A DNA stretch of 64,000 nt from CALITV01 sp964415795 (GTDB taxonomy: Bacteria; UBP6; UBA1177; JAKLFG01): positions 1-64,000 of the forward strand of contig CAYQBN010000001.1 in assembly GCA_964415795.1 (NCBI GenBank), written 5' to 3'. Positions within the stretch are counted from its first letter, which is position 1. The number at the start of each line of letters is the position of its first letter. A program made the position numbers and the translations under genes. Below the pieces are notes generated by a model, which had not been told where the DNA came from, did not search any database, and saw only the letters and a program-made list of their open reading frames with translations. Positions 15,945-25,347 of this stretch are shown here, piece after piece.

Positions 15945-15947
15945 GTT

Positions 15948-16751
15948 TCAGGAACAACGATCTGTGCTCCCCTCCCGCTTCTCCTGCATCCAGCGGACCA
16001 GTTTGACGAGTATTCGGCGCGGGATGAAGCGGCCGATGAAGGCGAGCAGTCGGTTGTTGAACCCGTGCACCGCGAGCACCTTTCCCGCCATCATGGCACG
16101 GTACCCATACGCGGCAACCTCTTCGGCGGTCGCAATGTGGCTCTTCTGGAAGATGCGCGAGTGGTTGAACTCGGCCCGCGCGGCGAACTGGGTGTGGACG
16201 GGTCCGGGACAGAGACAGGTCACCGTGACGCCGGTACCGGAAAGTTCCTCGGCGATCGCCTCGGAGAACGAGGTGACGAACGCCTTGGTGGCATAGTAGA
16301 CCGCCATGAGCGGCCCCGGCTGGAATCCGGCGAGCGAGGAGACCTGCAGGATACGGCCGCTTCTGCGCGCGACCATCCCCGGAAGAAAGAGTCGCGTGAG
16401 CGTGACGAGCGCCGCGACATTGACCTGTACCATGTCGTCCATTTTCTTGGCGTCGGCCTCATGGAAGAAGCCGTAGTGGCCGAAACCGGCGTTGTTGACG
16501 AGATATTCGACGACGAGACCGCGCCGTTCCACTTCGTCGAAAAGCCACCGCGCCGCGCCCGGCTCCGAGAGATCAGCGGGGATCGTCGTGACCGATACAC
16601 CATACTTTTTGGTGATCTCCTCTGCCGCTTTGGTAAGCGCCGCCTCGTCGCGCGCCGTGATGACGAGGTCTATCCCGTCGGCGGCGAAGCAGTCAAGGAG
16701 CGCGCGGCCGATGCCGCTCGACGCGCCGGTAACGAGCGCGACTTTGTTCAT
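15948..16751 (-). CDS. Short-chain dehydrogenase/reductase (SDR)
   Basis: NAD(P)-dependent oxidoreductase of the classical SDR family, 267 residues. The TGASSGIG cofactor loop starts near residue 8, NNAGFG follows the fourth strand, the catalytic Ser is in LQVSSLAG and the YxxxK pair is YYATK. The RFIPRRILVKLVRWMQEKR tail is basic and hydrophobic and may touch the membrane, as in some DltE/YqjQ-like members. The substrate cannot be read from sequence. The start is ATG 16751 after GAAGGAGGTCGCC; the ATG at 16769 has no site. The gene is transcribed away from spoVR. Confidence 0.9.
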   Translation of the reverse strand: MNKVALVTGASSGIGRALLDCFAADGIDLVITARDEAALTKAAEEITKKYGVSVTTIPADLSEPGAARWLFDEVERRGLVVEYLVNNAGFGHYGFFHEADAKKMDDMVQVNVAALVTLTRLFLPGMVARRSGRILQVSSLAGFQPGPLMAVYYATKAFVTSFSEAIAEELSGTGVTVTCLCPGPVHTQFAARAEFNHSRIFQKSHIATAEEVAAYGYRAMMAGKVLAVHGFNNRLLAFIGRFIPRRILVKLVRWMQEKREGSTDRCS

Positions 16752-16778
16752 GGCGACCTCCTTCGTCAATGTCCCTTG

Positions 16779-16806
16779 ACCATATCTGAACCGGTCACGA
16801 ATGCAA
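16779..16806 (-). promoter_or_regulatory. Putative promoter for the SDR gene
   Basis: Minus-strand -35 TTGCAT (16806-16801), 16-base spacer, -10 TATGGT (16784-16779), about 28 bases before ATG 16751. It lies back to back with the spoVR promoter. Confidence 0.5.
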
Positions 16807-16810
16807 CGAT

Positions 16811-16839
16811 TTGCTTTTATGTCAAACGACTGCTATGCT
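16811..16839 (+). promoter_or_regulatory. Putative promoter for spoVR
   Basis: -35 TTGCTT (16811-16816), 17-base spacer, -10 TATGCT (16834-16839). It lies inside the longest ORF that ends with spoVR, which argues that translation starts at 16867, not 16801. Confidence 0.5.
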
Positions 16840-16866
16840 GAATCGAACCATCTGACGGGGCACGCG

Positions 16867-18483
16867 ATGGAACTCATCAGCCAGCATGTGAAAGGCATCA
16901 TGGAGGAGTGCAAGCGGCGCGCCCGTGCGGCAGGGCTTCGCTTCAGTGAGGAAACGCTCGAGTACATCGTCACCAACCGCGACCTGCTCGAACTCGCGCC
17001 GAAGGTTATGATACCGACTCTCTACGACTACTGGGTCCACGATGTCGAGGTCCTCAAGGAGCAGGGCAAATACAAACTCTACCCCACCAACCCCTACGAA
17101 ACGGTGATCAACTCGCGACCTGCGATCTCCTTCTATAACGACAACAACCCCGACTGGCTCAATGTGATGATCTTCTACCATGTTCTCGCCCACATCGATG
17201 TCTTCCAGAATAACATCCTCTTCAGGCACACATGGAACGACGACTTCGTCGGACAGGCGCTCGCCGACAAGCGGCTCATCGCATCGCTCCGCAGCGAATA
17301 CGGCCGCTGGGTGGACTATGTGATCGAGTTCGCGCGGAGCATAGACAACATCACCGGCTACTTCTCGGAAATGGCCGAGCGCGAGTACGCCGGCATCCTC
17401 GATCCTTCAGAGCGCCTCGCCTTTTACTTCGGTGAGTTCCTCCAAGAGATCGTCAAACTGCCGACGAGCGATTACTGCAAAGAGGTGGAGCGCTACAATC
17501 ACCTCCTCGACGAAAAGGGCGAGAAGGCCGAAGAGGCGTTCTTCGCCGAGGTGCGCGACCGCTATCCCGAGTTCCAGGCTAAGTGGGAACGGCATCAGAA
17601 ACGAGAGCAGGAAAAGCCGCGGTTCCGCGATCTTCTCCAGTTCGTTCACGACCATTCGCCATTCTTGCGCAAGGAGGAGAACCAGTGGATGCGGTCGGTG
17701 CTCCAGATCGTCCGCAACACCGCGCTCTACTTCCAGCCCCAGATACGGACCAAGATACTCAACGAAGGCTGGGCGAGTTACTGGCACGAGGAACTCTTTC
17801 TCCGTGACGAACGAATCATCGGTCACGAGTCGGACTATGCGAAGGTGAACGCCGGCGTCACGAGCATCAGCCGTGTCGGCCTCAACCCCTATGCGATCGG
17901 ACTGCGCCTCATCCGCTATGTCGAAGAGCTCGCTGAGCGCGGCAGGATGTCGCGCCGCTTCCAGCAACTTACCGACGCGGTCGCCCGCGAGAACTTCAAC
18001 GCCAAGACCGGCAAGGGCAAAGAGGCGATTTTTACCCTGCGCACTTACTTTAGCGACTTCATGCTTATCAACACCTTCGTGGACCAAGAGTTCGTCGATC
18101 GGCACCATCTCTTCGTCGTCGGCAAACGGCTCGACGAAAAGCGCGGCGTTTGGCAGTACTACATCAAATCGCGCAAAGCGGAGGACTACAAACAGATGCT
18201 CCTCGAGCACCTCTACCACCCGCCCGTCATCACCGTTGACGAATCGCGCACGAACGACAAATGCCTCGCCCTCGTCCATGCCTTCGAAGGGAAGCAACTC
18301 GTCAAGGAGTTCATCCCCGATGTCCTCGTCGGCCTTGAGTTCCTCTGGGGTGACGAAGTGACACTCGATACGACCGAGATCGTCCTCAAAAAGCCCGAGA
18401 ACGAAGGCGAGAGCCCCGAACGCGAATTGCGCTCCATCCGCTACCACTGCGCCGGGCGGAAGGTGGTACGGGAGACGCTCTGA
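16867..18483 (+). CDS. SpoVR family protein
   Basis: SpoVR family proteins occur with spore cortex formation in Bacillus and with the YeaG (PrkA-like) kinase and YeaH in stress responses of many Gram-negative bacteria; the biochemical role is unknown. The 538-residue product matches the family length. It has PTLYDYWVHD, the AISFYNDNNPDWLNVMIFYHVLAHIDVFQNN block, LNEGWASYWHEELF and the VNAGVTSISRVGLNPYAIGL block. The usual yeaG and yeaH neighbours are absent here. The start at 16867 is chosen because a promoter occupies the upstream part of the ORF; the ribosome-binding site is weak. Confidence 0.9.
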   Translation: MELISQHVKGIMEECKRRARAAGLRFSEETLEYIVTNRDLLELAPKVMIPTLYDYWVHDVEVLKEQGKYKLYPTNPYETVINSRPAISFYNDNNPDWLNVMIFYHVLAHIDVFQNNILFRHTWNDDFVGQALADKRLIASLRSEYGRWVDYVIEFARSIDNITGYFSEMAEREYAGILDPSERLAFYFGEFLQEIVKLPTSDYCKEVERYNHLLDEKGEKAEEAFFAEVRDRYPEFQAKWERHQKREQEKPRFRDLLQFVHDHSPFLRKEENQWMRSVLQIVRNTALYFQPQIRTKILNEGWASYWHEELFLRDERIIGHESDYAKVNAGVTSISRVGLNPYAIGLRLIRYVEELAERGRMSRRFQQLTDAVARENFNAKTGKGKEAIFTLRTYFSDFMLINTFVDQEFVDRHHLFVVGKRLDEKRGVWQYYIKSRKAEDYKQMLLEHLYHPPVITVDESRTNDKCLALVHAFEGKQLVKEFIPDVLVGLEFLWGDEVTLDTTEIVLKKPENEGESPERELRSIRYHCAGRKVVRETL

Positions 18484-18497
18484 AAAGGTACCATAAC

Positions 18498-18526
18498 TTG
18501 ACACTCTCCCCCCCACCTACTACAAT
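18498..18526 (+). promoter_or_regulatory. Strong sigma70-type promoter for ileS-lspA-lgt
   Basis: -35 TTGACA (18498-18503), 17-base spacer, -10 TACAAT (18521-18526), 34 bases before the ileS ATG. The best consensus match in the window. Confidence 0.8.
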
Positions 18527-18559
18527 CGCGCCTGCTTTTGAATAGGCGAGGAGATCCAC

Positions 18560-21319
18560 ATGGACTACAGCAAAACGCTCAACCTCCCGCAGACCGATTT
18601 CCCGATGAAGGCGAACCTGCCGGTGAAGGAACAGGAAATCCTCAAGAAGTGGGAGAAGTTGAACATTTACCACCGCGTGCTCGACAAGAACCGCACCGCC
18701 ACCAGTTTCGTCATGCACGACGGTCCACCCTACGCGAACGGCCACATTCACCAAGGAACGGTCCTCAACAAGATACTCAAGGACATCGTCGTCAAGTACA
18801 AGAATCTCCGCGGGTTCTACGCTACCTTCGTTCCCGGCTGGGACTGCCACGGACTTCCGATAGAACTCAAGGCAGGGGAACGAATCGGCGCGAAGAAGAA
18901 TCAGATGACGCCCGCCGAATTCCGCCGCGCCTGTCGCGCCTATGCGCAGGAGTTCATCGATATCCAGCGAAGCGAGTTCAAGCGGCTCGGAGTCTTCGCC
19001 GAGTGGGAGAAACCGTATATCACCATGTCGCACGAGTTCGAGTCGGTTATCGCCCACGAGTTCGCCAAGGTCATCGAATCGGGCGCGCTCACCAAAGCGA
19101 AGAAACCGGTCTACTGGTGCGCCTCCTGCGAAACGGCGCTCGCCGAGGCCGAGGTCGAGTACGAGGAGCACACATCCCCTTCGATCTACGTGAAATTCCC
19201 GGTACCGGAAGGACTGCCCGAACTGCAGGGAGAGAAGGTGAGTTTCGTTATCTGGACGACCACCCCGTGGACGCTTCCCGCGAACCTTGCCATCGCGCTC
19301 AACCCGCAGTTCACCTACGCGGCGGTGAAAGCGCGCGGTGAGGTATTCATCGTCGCCGACGACCTCAAGAACCAATTCCTCATGGCAATCGGCGAAAAGG
19401 ACGGCGAAACGCTGAAGACCTTCCCGGCGGAGCGTTTTACCGGGATGAAGGCTCGGCACCCCTTTATGAACCGCGACTCAATCATCCTCTTCGGCGACCA
19501 TGTCACCCTCGAGGCGGGAACCGGTTGTGTCCACACCGCACCGGGCCATGGCGAAGAGGACTACGAGATCGGCATCAAACACGGTCTCGAGCCCTATGCC
19601 CCGGTTACCGCCAATGGCCGTTTCACCGAAGAGATCCCCTTCTGGGCAGGACTCACGGTCACCGAGGCGAATCCCCGTATTGTTGCGTTCCTTGCCGAGA
19701 AAGGGTTCCTCCTCAATAAGCCGGGAGAAACGGTCGCCCACAGTTATCCGCACTGCTGGCGGTGTCATTCACCCATCATCTTCCGGGCGACGCCGCAGTG
19801 GTTCGTCTCGATGGACAAGACCGGCCTGCGCTCGACGGCGATCGCCAATCTCCGCGACATTGAATTCATCCCCTCGTGGGGCAAGGAGCGGCTTACCGGC
19901 ATGGTGGAGAACCGTCCCAACTGGTGCATCTCACGCCAGCGCCTCTGGGGAAGCCCCATCATCGCCTTTTACTGCAAGGACTGCAACGAGCAGATCGTGG
20001 ACGCTGGCATCGCGCACCGGACCGCCGATCTCTTCCGCGAACATACCGCCGATATCTGGTACGAGAAGGAGGCATCATTCTTCCTGCCGAAGGGATTCTC
20101 CTGCCCGAAGTGCGGATCGAAGAACATCGAAAAGGAACGCGACATCCTCGATGTCTGGTTCGACTCGGGAGTGACGTGGGCGGCGGTGCTCGACGGCTCG
20201 AAAGGGCTCGAGTTCCCTGCCGACCTCTACCTCGAGGGCTCCGATCAACACCGCGGCTGGTTCCAGTCGTCGCTCCTCGCCTGCTCGGTGACCCGCGGCA
20301 AGGCGCCCTACCGGCAGGTGCTCACCCACGGCTATGTCGTGGACGGAAAAGGCGAAAAGATATCGAAGTCGAAGGGGAACTTCATTCCCCCAGAGGAGAC
20401 GATCGCACAGTTCGGCGCCGAGATCCTCCGCCTCTGGACCGCCGCCGAGGACTACCGCGACGACATCCGCATATCGAACGACATCATCAACGCCGTCGCC
20501 ACCGGCTATCGGAAGATCCGCAACACGATGCGCTTCATGTTCGGTTTCATCGGCGATTTCGATCCCGCTGCGTGTCGGTACATGGTGGACGATCTTACCT
20601 CGATCGACCGCTGGGCGTTCCTCCGCTGGAAGGAGGTGCTCACGCAGGTGACCGCCGCCTACGATCGCTATGAATTCCATCGTATCTATCATGCGATTCT
20701 CAATTTTCTCACCGTTGACCTTTCGGCTATCTACCTCGATGTCATCAAGGATCGCTATGTCATGAAGGCGGACGATCCTCGTCGCCGCAAGAGCCAGCGC
20801 GCGGTCTACGAGATGCTCTCCGATCTCACCGTCACGCTCGCCCCGATCCTCAGTTTCACCGCCGAGGAGGCCTACGGCTATCTTCCGGGGAAAAAGAAGG
20901 ACTCGGTCTTTCTCGCCGACTTTCCCGTCCGCCCGTTCTCAGCCGATGATAAAAAGTTCCTCGAGCGGTGGGAACTGCTCATGGCGGTTCGGTCGGGCAT
21001 TCAGAAGATGCTCGAAGAGTTGCGCGCCGCCAAGAAGATCGGCCACTCGCTCGACGCGAAGGTGAGCCTGTTCTGGAAAGAGAACTCTCTCCTCGACGAA
21101 GAGTTCCCGAATCTCGAATCGCTCTTCATCGTCTCGTCGGTCGAGCGGAAAACGCAGAGCGAAGGTCTTACTCCCCTGCCGGAGATGCCCGCAGTGTTCG
21201 CGAAGGTCGAGCCCGCCGAAGGAGAACGCTGTGAACGCTGCTGGAAACACCGGCCGCTCGCCGACCGGACCACCGAGATAACCCGCATCTGCGACGCCTG
21301 CTGGGAGACGATCCGATGA
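18560..21319 (+). CDS. ileS: Isoleucyl-tRNA synthetase
   Basis: IleRS charges tRNA-Ile with isoleucine and edits valine. The 919-residue class I synthetase has the HIGH-type motif as HIHQ (residues 62-65, after DGPPYANG), WDCHGLPIE, the editing-domain TWTTPWTLP-like WTTTPWTLPAN, DVWFDSGVTW and the KMSKS-type KISKSKGN near residue 600. The C-terminal zinc site is CERCWKH...CDACW. ATG 18560 follows GAGGAGATCCAC. It leads an operon whose next two genes mature lipoproteins (lspA, lgt), the same ileS-lspA pairing found in many Proteobacteria. Confidence 0.97.
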   Translation: MDYSKTLNLPQTDFPMKANLPVKEQEILKKWEKLNIYHRVLDKNRTATSFVMHDGPPYANGHIHQGTVLNKILKDIVVKYKNLRGFYATFVPGWDCHGLPIELKAGERIGAKKNQMTPAEFRRACRAYAQEFIDIQRSEFKRLGVFAEWEKPYITMSHEFESVIAHEFAKVIESGALTKAKKPVYWCASCETALAEAEVEYEEHTSPSIYVKFPVPEGLPELQGEKVSFVIWTTTPWTLPANLAIALNPQFTYAAVKARGEVFIVADDLKNQFLMAIGEKDGETLKTFPAERFTGMKARHPFMNRDSIILFGDHVTLEAGTGCVHTAPGHGEEDYEIGIKHGLEPYAPVTANGRFTEEIPFWAGLTVTEANPRIVAFLAEKGFLLNKPGETVAHSYPHCWRCHSPIIFRATPQWFVSMDKTGLRSTAIANLRDIEFIPSWGKERLTGMVENRPNWCISRQRLWGSPIIAFYCKDCNEQIVDAGIAHRTADLFREHTADIWYEKEASFFLPKGFSCPKCGSKNIEKERDILDVWFDSGVTWAAVLDGSKGLEFPADLYLEGSDQHRGWFQSSLLACSVTRGKAPYRQVLTHGYVVDGKGEKISKSKGNFIPPEETIAQFGAEILRLWTAAEDYRDDIRISNDIINAVATGYRKIRNTMRFMFGFIGDFDPAACRYMVDDLTSIDRWAFLRWKEVLTQVTAAYDRYEFHRIYHAILNFLTVDLSAIYLDVIKDRYVMKADDPRRRKSQRAVYEMLSDLTVTLAPILSFTAEEAYGYLPGKKKDSVFLADFPVRPFSADDKKFLERWELLMAVRSGIQKMLEELRAAKKIGHSLDAKVSLFWKENSLLDEEFPNLESLFIVSSVERKTQSEGLTPLPEMPAVFAKVEPAEGERCERCWKHRPLADRTTEITRICDACWETIR

Positions 21320-21825
21320 AACTCCCTGAATTGGCCCCCAAACAGGGGCTCTGGATCCTCTGGCTCACCGCGCCGCTTGTTCTCATCGATCAAGTTACCA
21401 AACGATGGGCCGCCGCGGTGCTCAAGGAAAGCGATGCAATAACCGTCATCCCGAACTTCTGGGATTTCGTCTACGTCGAGAACCGTGGCGCGCTCTGGGG
21501 ACTCGGGAGCGAATTCTCGGCCCACGCTCGACTCGTCATCTTTCGCATCTTCTCGGCCCTCATCACGCTCATCGTCATCGGACTCCTCTTCGTGAAGACC
21601 GACAACCGGCGGCATCTCGCCGTGTATGCGCTCATCATTGCCGGCGCCATTGGCAACCTCATCGACCGCTTCGCCTACGGCTACGTGATAGATTTCATCG
21701 ACTGGCGTCTCGGCGCCCTTTATCACCACCCGACCTTCAACATCGCCGACGCCGCGATCGTCGCCGCGATCGGGCTCGTAATACTCGACATGATCCTGAC
21801 GAGAAAGCAGGGAACGGGCGCATGA
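21316..21825 (+). CDS. lspA: Lipoprotein signal peptidase (SPase II)
   Basis: LspA is the inner-membrane aspartyl protease that removes the signal peptide from diacylglyceryl-prolipoproteins. The 169-residue protein has four predicted membrane helices. The conserved motifs are DQVTKRW, VENRGALWG, the catalytic GNLIDR...VIDFID and FNIADAAI (second catalytic Asp). The start overlaps the ileS stop as ATGA and its own stop overlaps lgt, so three genes are translationally coupled. The window encodes at least nine of its likely substrates. Confidence 0.95.
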   Translation: MKLPELAPKQGLWILWLTAPLVLIDQVTKRWAAAVLKESDAITVIPNFWDFVYVENRGALWGLGSEFSAHARLVIFRIFSALITLIVIGLLFVKTDNRRHLAVYALIIAGAIGNLIDRFAYGYVIDFIDWRLGALYHHPTFNIADAAIVAAIGLVILDMILTRKQGTGA

Positions 21826-22685
21826 AACCGACGCTTCTCGATCTCGGCTGGTTCTCCCTCTCGAGCTACTACACGATGGCGATGATCGGCGTCATCGTCG
21901 GATTCTTCATCCTCGACCGCGAAGCGGTGCGCACGGGGCTCAACCGGCGGATCGCCTTCGGCGCCGGCGTGTACGCCGCGATCTTCGGCTACCTCGGCGC
22001 CCGCATCCAGCACATCATCTTCGACGGGTTCTTCGAGATATACCTGCAAAAACCGATCGCCATGCTCTACTTCTGGAAAGGAGGCCTCGCTTTCTACGGC
22101 GCTGTGGTCTTCGGGATGGCGGCGGTGGTCATCTACCTTTCGATGAAGGAGAAACCCATCGCCCGCTATCTCGATCTCTTCACGCTCCCGATCGCGCTCG
22201 GGCTCGTCCTCGGACGGATCGGCTGTTTTCTCAACGGCTGTTGTTTCGGCAAGATATCGGCGGGGCCGCTCGCCGTGACTTTCATCAAGAACGGCCTTTC
22301 GGCCAAGAAGCAGTTCACCGACACGATGCTCGCCTCGCTCCGGGAGACCCCTTACCCGGTCATTGCGACACAACTTATCGAAGCGGCGCTCGGGTTCGTT
22401 CTCTTTCTTATTCTCTTTTTCCTTCGGCGTCGTATCGTGAAGCCGGGAACGCTCATGGGGCTCTGGCTCATCGGGTATGCGATAGTTCGGGCGATCATCG
22501 AGATATTCCGCGACGACGACCGAGGTCTCTTCTTCAACGGCATGATCTCGACATCACAGATAATCGCCGTACTCACACTTATCGTCGGTGCCCTCCTCAT
22601 CGTGCTTCCTGCCGAGCCGGAAGGTTCGAGAGCCCCTTCTTCGGAGACGCTCCATGCAGACGGCGGCAGCGCTCACGGCGCTTGA
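21822..22685 (+). CDS. lgt: Prolipoprotein diacylglyceryl transferase
   Basis: Lgt transfers diacylglycerol from phosphatidylglycerol to the lipobox cysteine. The 287-residue protein has about seven membrane helices and the family signature GRIGCFLNGCCFG. The KGGLAFYGA loop has Tyr where E. coli Lgt has an important His, a common variant. The IGYAIVRAIIEIFRDDDRG segment supplies the conserved RxxIE...DxRG motif. ATG 21822 overlaps the lspA stop. A paralogue is encoded at 29316; this copy, in the lipoprotein-processing operon, is the more likely housekeeping enzyme. Confidence 0.93.
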   Translation: MKPTLLDLGWFSLSSYYTMAMIGVIVGFFILDREAVRTGLNRRIAFGAGVYAAIFGYLGARIQHIIFDGFFEIYLQKPIAMLYFWKGGLAFYGAVVFGMAAVVIYLSMKEKPIARYLDLFTLPIALGLVLGRIGCFLNGCCFGKISAGPLAVTFIKNGLSAKKQFTDTMLASLRETPYPVIATQLIEAALGFVLFLILFFLRRRIVKPGTLMGLWLIGYAIVRAIIEIFRDDDRGLFFNGMISTSQIIAVLTLIVGALLIVLPAEPEGSRAPSSETLHADGGSAHGA

Positions 22686-23964
22686 ACGGTCTGGCATCTT
22701 CATCATCCGCGGCGACGATGCGACGGCCTTCCTTTACGGTGCCGATGCCTCGTTTCAGAAACCGTCACCGCTGTTCGTGGTCGTTCCCAAAGACGAAGAG
22801 GAACTCATTGCGGCGGTCCGCTTCCTCGTCGAATATCGCATTCCGATGACACCGCGCGGGAGCGGCACCGGCACCACCGGCGCCGCGTTCCCCGAGGGGA
22901 GCGTCGTCGTATTCACCGGTCGATTGACGGGGTGCCGCATCGATGCGGAAAACCACATCGCTGAGGTCGAACCCGGCGTCTTCGTCGGCGACATCAAACG
23001 CGAGGCCGAAAAACAGGGACTTGCCTATCCCCCTGACCCGGCGAGCCACGAATACGCGACGATCGGCGGCACCATCGCCACCAACGCTGGTGGCCCTACC
23101 TCGCTCCGCTACGGCACCACCCGCGACTATGTGCGCAAGATACGTTTCGTGGATGGAACGGGAAAAGTCCATGAGGCGGGCGCCACGGTTCACAAATATG
23201 CCGCCGGCTACTTTCTGCCGGCACTCCTCTGTGGCAGCGAGGGGACTCTCGGCGTCATAACTCGCGCGTGGCTTCGCCTCGTGCCGCTTCCCCCTTTCTC
23301 CTCGTATGTCGAGATTGTCGCGCCAGAACCGAGTGACTTCCCGCTCATCCGACTCTTTGCGCCGGCGGCGATGGAGTTCCTCGACGAACGGGCCGGTGAA
23401 CTGGTGACCGGTGCCCGCCAGAGCTACCTTCTCCTCCGCCTCGACGCCGCGACCGATGCCGAACTTACCGCTCAGGAGAAACGCGTTGCCGCCAAGTTGT
23501 CGCAACTCGGACGCTTCTACCGGATGGGGCGTGACAAAAAAGAGATCTGGGCGGTGCGTGAGTCGCTCTCGCCGCTTTCTTACAAACTCGGCGAGCGTAA
23601 GGCAGGACTCGACATCGTCCTCCCTTTCGCGCGGATCCCCGACTTTCTCACATGGCTTGCACGGCGGCGCACGACGCTTCCCAAGGGACTCGAACTCTTC
23701 ACCTTCGGCCACCTCGGCGACGGCAATCTCCATGTGAACCTCATGTATCCCCCGGAAGCGTCGGTCGAAGCGCACCTCATCCAGCGGGACATCGTCGTTC
23801 AGACGCGACATCTCGGTGGTCTCATCTCGGGAGAGCACGGCATCGGCCGGGCGCGCCGCGAGTGGCTCCCGCTCTTTGTCGAGCCGGAGACGCTTGCGCT
23901 CATGCGGGAACTGAAGAAAGTCTTCGACCCTTACGGGCTGATGAATCCGGGGAAGATGCTCTGA
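22654..23964 (+). CDS. FAD-binding oxidoreductase, GlcD/lactate dehydrogenase-like
   Basis: Flavoprotein of the FAD/FMN-containing dehydrogenase (vanillyl-alcohol oxidase) superfamily, oxidising a 2-hydroxy acid such as D-lactate or glycolate. The 436-residue protein has the FAD-binding PRGSGTGTTGAAFP and PPDPASHEYATIGGTIATNAGG motifs, LLCGSEGTLGVIT and the C-terminal GHLGDGNLHVNL and SGEHGIGRARREWL motifs. The last motif carries metal/substrate residues. It lacks a C-terminal iron-sulfur domain and no glcE/glcF lies nearby. The start at 22654 has GGAGA upstream and overlaps the lgt end by 32 bases, so it is the last gene of the ileS operon. The substrate is unknown. Confidence 0.88.
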   Translation: MQTAAALTALERSGIFIIRGDDATAFLYGADASFQKPSPLFVVVPKDEEELIAAVRFLVEYRIPMTPRGSGTGTTGAAFPEGSVVVFTGRLTGCRIDAENHIAEVEPGVFVGDIKREAEKQGLAYPPDPASHEYATIGGTIATNAGGPTSLRYGTTRDYVRKIRFVDGTGKVHEAGATVHKYAAGYFLPALLCGSEGTLGVITRAWLRLVPLPPFSSYVEIVAPEPSDFPLIRLFAPAAMEFLDERAGELVTGARQSYLLLRLDAATDAELTAQEKRVAAKLSQLGRFYRMGRDKKEIWAVRESLSPLSYKLGERKAGLDIVLPFARIPDFLTWLARRRTTLPKGLELFTFGHLGDGNLHVNLMYPPEASVEAHLIQRDIVVQTRHLGGLISGEHGIGRARREWLPLFVEPETLALMRELKKVFDPYGLMNPGKML

Positions 23965-23968
23965 ACGA

Positions 23969-25231
23969 CTACCAGCGGTAGTTGAGGGTGGCGACGAAGG
24001 CCATCGGATCGACCCACGCACCGCCGCCACTGATGAAGTTCGGGCCGCGGGTGAGGAAGTCGAAGTTGAGTAGCATGGTGAGCGTCATCTCTTTGTAGAA
24101 GAACGAGACGCCGATGAACTTGCCGATGTCGAACCGGTTGTCGTAACTTTCGCTCGTGGCCGAGGTGCCCGCGACGGTCGTCTTGGTGTCGCCTATGTCG
24201 GCGATGATGTCCTTGCCGATGCCCGCCTTGAGGGTGAACCACTCGGTCACCGCAAAGTCAACGGTCTGGGTGAAATTGAAGCAAAGTTCGTTGCCGTTCG
24301 TGGTCGTCTTGGTCGTCGCGCCGCCGACGGTCACCTTGCGCTCCACACCGCCCCACGCATGGTAGAACAGAAAGTTGCTCCCCAAGGTAAGCCGTTCTAT
24401 CGGCTTGATGAGCGCACCGAACTTGAGGGCGAGATAGGTATTGTTGAGCGACACTTTGTCGTCCTCAAGGTTATCGGAAGCACCGGCATAGCCGAACGAA
24501 AGGTTGCCCATGAGCGTCGTGTACTTCGTGAGGTCGTACATCGCGCGGCCATAGAGAGCGAACTCGGCGTTGCCGCTGTAGTTGTAGGGGTACTCATAGC
24601 CGTCGGTACTCGTCTCGTTCGATATCCACTGGTAAAGGAAGTTGAGTCCCGCATCGGCACGCCAGCCACTTCCCTTCGTCGAAATGGATGGGGTAAGTTC
24701 AAGCCGGTAGGTGGCGTTCGAAAGGGTTGTCGTCGTGCCGCCCGCCTTGGTCTCGCGGTGATACTGGTCGGCGTAGAGTTTCAGGTTGACGCCCCACGTA
24801 AGCAACCCGGCGTCTCCCGAGAAGCCGAACCCGAAGATGTTCGAGAGCGGGGCGATGTACGCGTCGTCGCCGATCGTGTCGAACACCGTTCCGCGGGTTA
24901 TCGCGACGATCTGTCGGGGGCTGTTCTTGATGTAGTTCGCCTCGTTCGGGTCGTACTCGACGAAGACCTGCATGAACAGCTTCCGATCGAGGAGCGGGAA
25001 CACGACGCCGCCCAACTGACCGTTGTTGTCGATATAGACCCATCCCTTGCCGAGTTCCGGAAGGACCGACGGCAGCCACTGTGCGTTCTCGTAGTCAACG
25101 AAGAGCGGCAGGATCGGCGTGTTGCCAAAGAGCGTGTAACTACGGTAGCCGGTGTTGTAGGCCGGCTGGTTGATCTCAGCGAAGAGCATCGCCGTCACAC
25201 AGAGCGAAAGAACGAACACCAGTTTTTTCAT
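23969..25231 (-). CDS. Predicted outer-membrane beta-barrel protein
   Basis: Precursor of 420 residues with a Sec signal peptide (MKKLVFVLSLCVTAMLFA). The mature part alternates hydrophobic and polar residues in strand-like segments (YTTLMGNLSFGYAGA, LTLGSNFLFYHAWGG, FIGVSFFYKEMTLTMLLNFDF) and ends in an aromatic Tyr-Arg-Trp, typical of barrel insertion signals. There is almost no cysteine. No transport substrate can be named. It ends 4 bases from the convergent FAD oxidase gene. The ATG at 25231 follows GGAGGTTCCA. Confidence 0.8.
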   Translation of the reverse strand: MKKLVFVLSLCVTAMLFAEINQPAYNTGYRSYTLFGNTPILPLFVDYENAQWLPSVLPELGKGWVYIDNNGQLGGVVFPLLDRKLFMQVFVEYDPNEANYIKNSPRQIVAITRGTVFDTIGDDAYIAPLSNIFGFGFSGDAGLLTWGVNLKLYADQYHRETKAGGTTTTLSNATYRLELTPSISTKGSGWRADAGLNFLYQWISNETSTDGYEYPYNYSGNAEFALYGRAMYDLTKYTTLMGNLSFGYAGASDNLEDDKVSLNNTYLALKFGALIKPIERLTLGSNFLFYHAWGGVERKVTVGGATTKTTTNGNELCFNFTQTVDFAVTEWFTLKAGIGKDIIADIGDTKTTVAGTSATSESYDNRFDIGKFIGVSFFYKEMTLTMLLNFDFLTRGPNFISGGGAWVDPMAFVATLNYRW

Positions 25232-25273
25232 TGGAACCTCCCTAACTTGTCGAATGGACCAATCTCCTCAGCC

Positions 25274-25302
25274 ACTAAACGGTAAAACCGAGAACAAATC
25301 AA
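25274..25302 (-). promoter_or_regulatory. Putative promoter for the barrel protein gene
   Basis: Minus-strand -35 TTGATT (25302-25297), 17-base spacer, -10 TTTAGT (25279-25274), about 43 bases before ATG 25231. Both boxes are only partial matches. Confidence 0.4.
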
Positions 25303-25347
25303 GAAATTCAAGCATGAGTCATCGTGCGGAATCGCACGGTTTCTTCT

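Noticed and set aside
25323..25338. CGTGCG-GAAT-CGCACG hairpin as terminator for the GT39-like gene
   Set aside because: It lies right after the gene end but no U-run follows on the minus strand.
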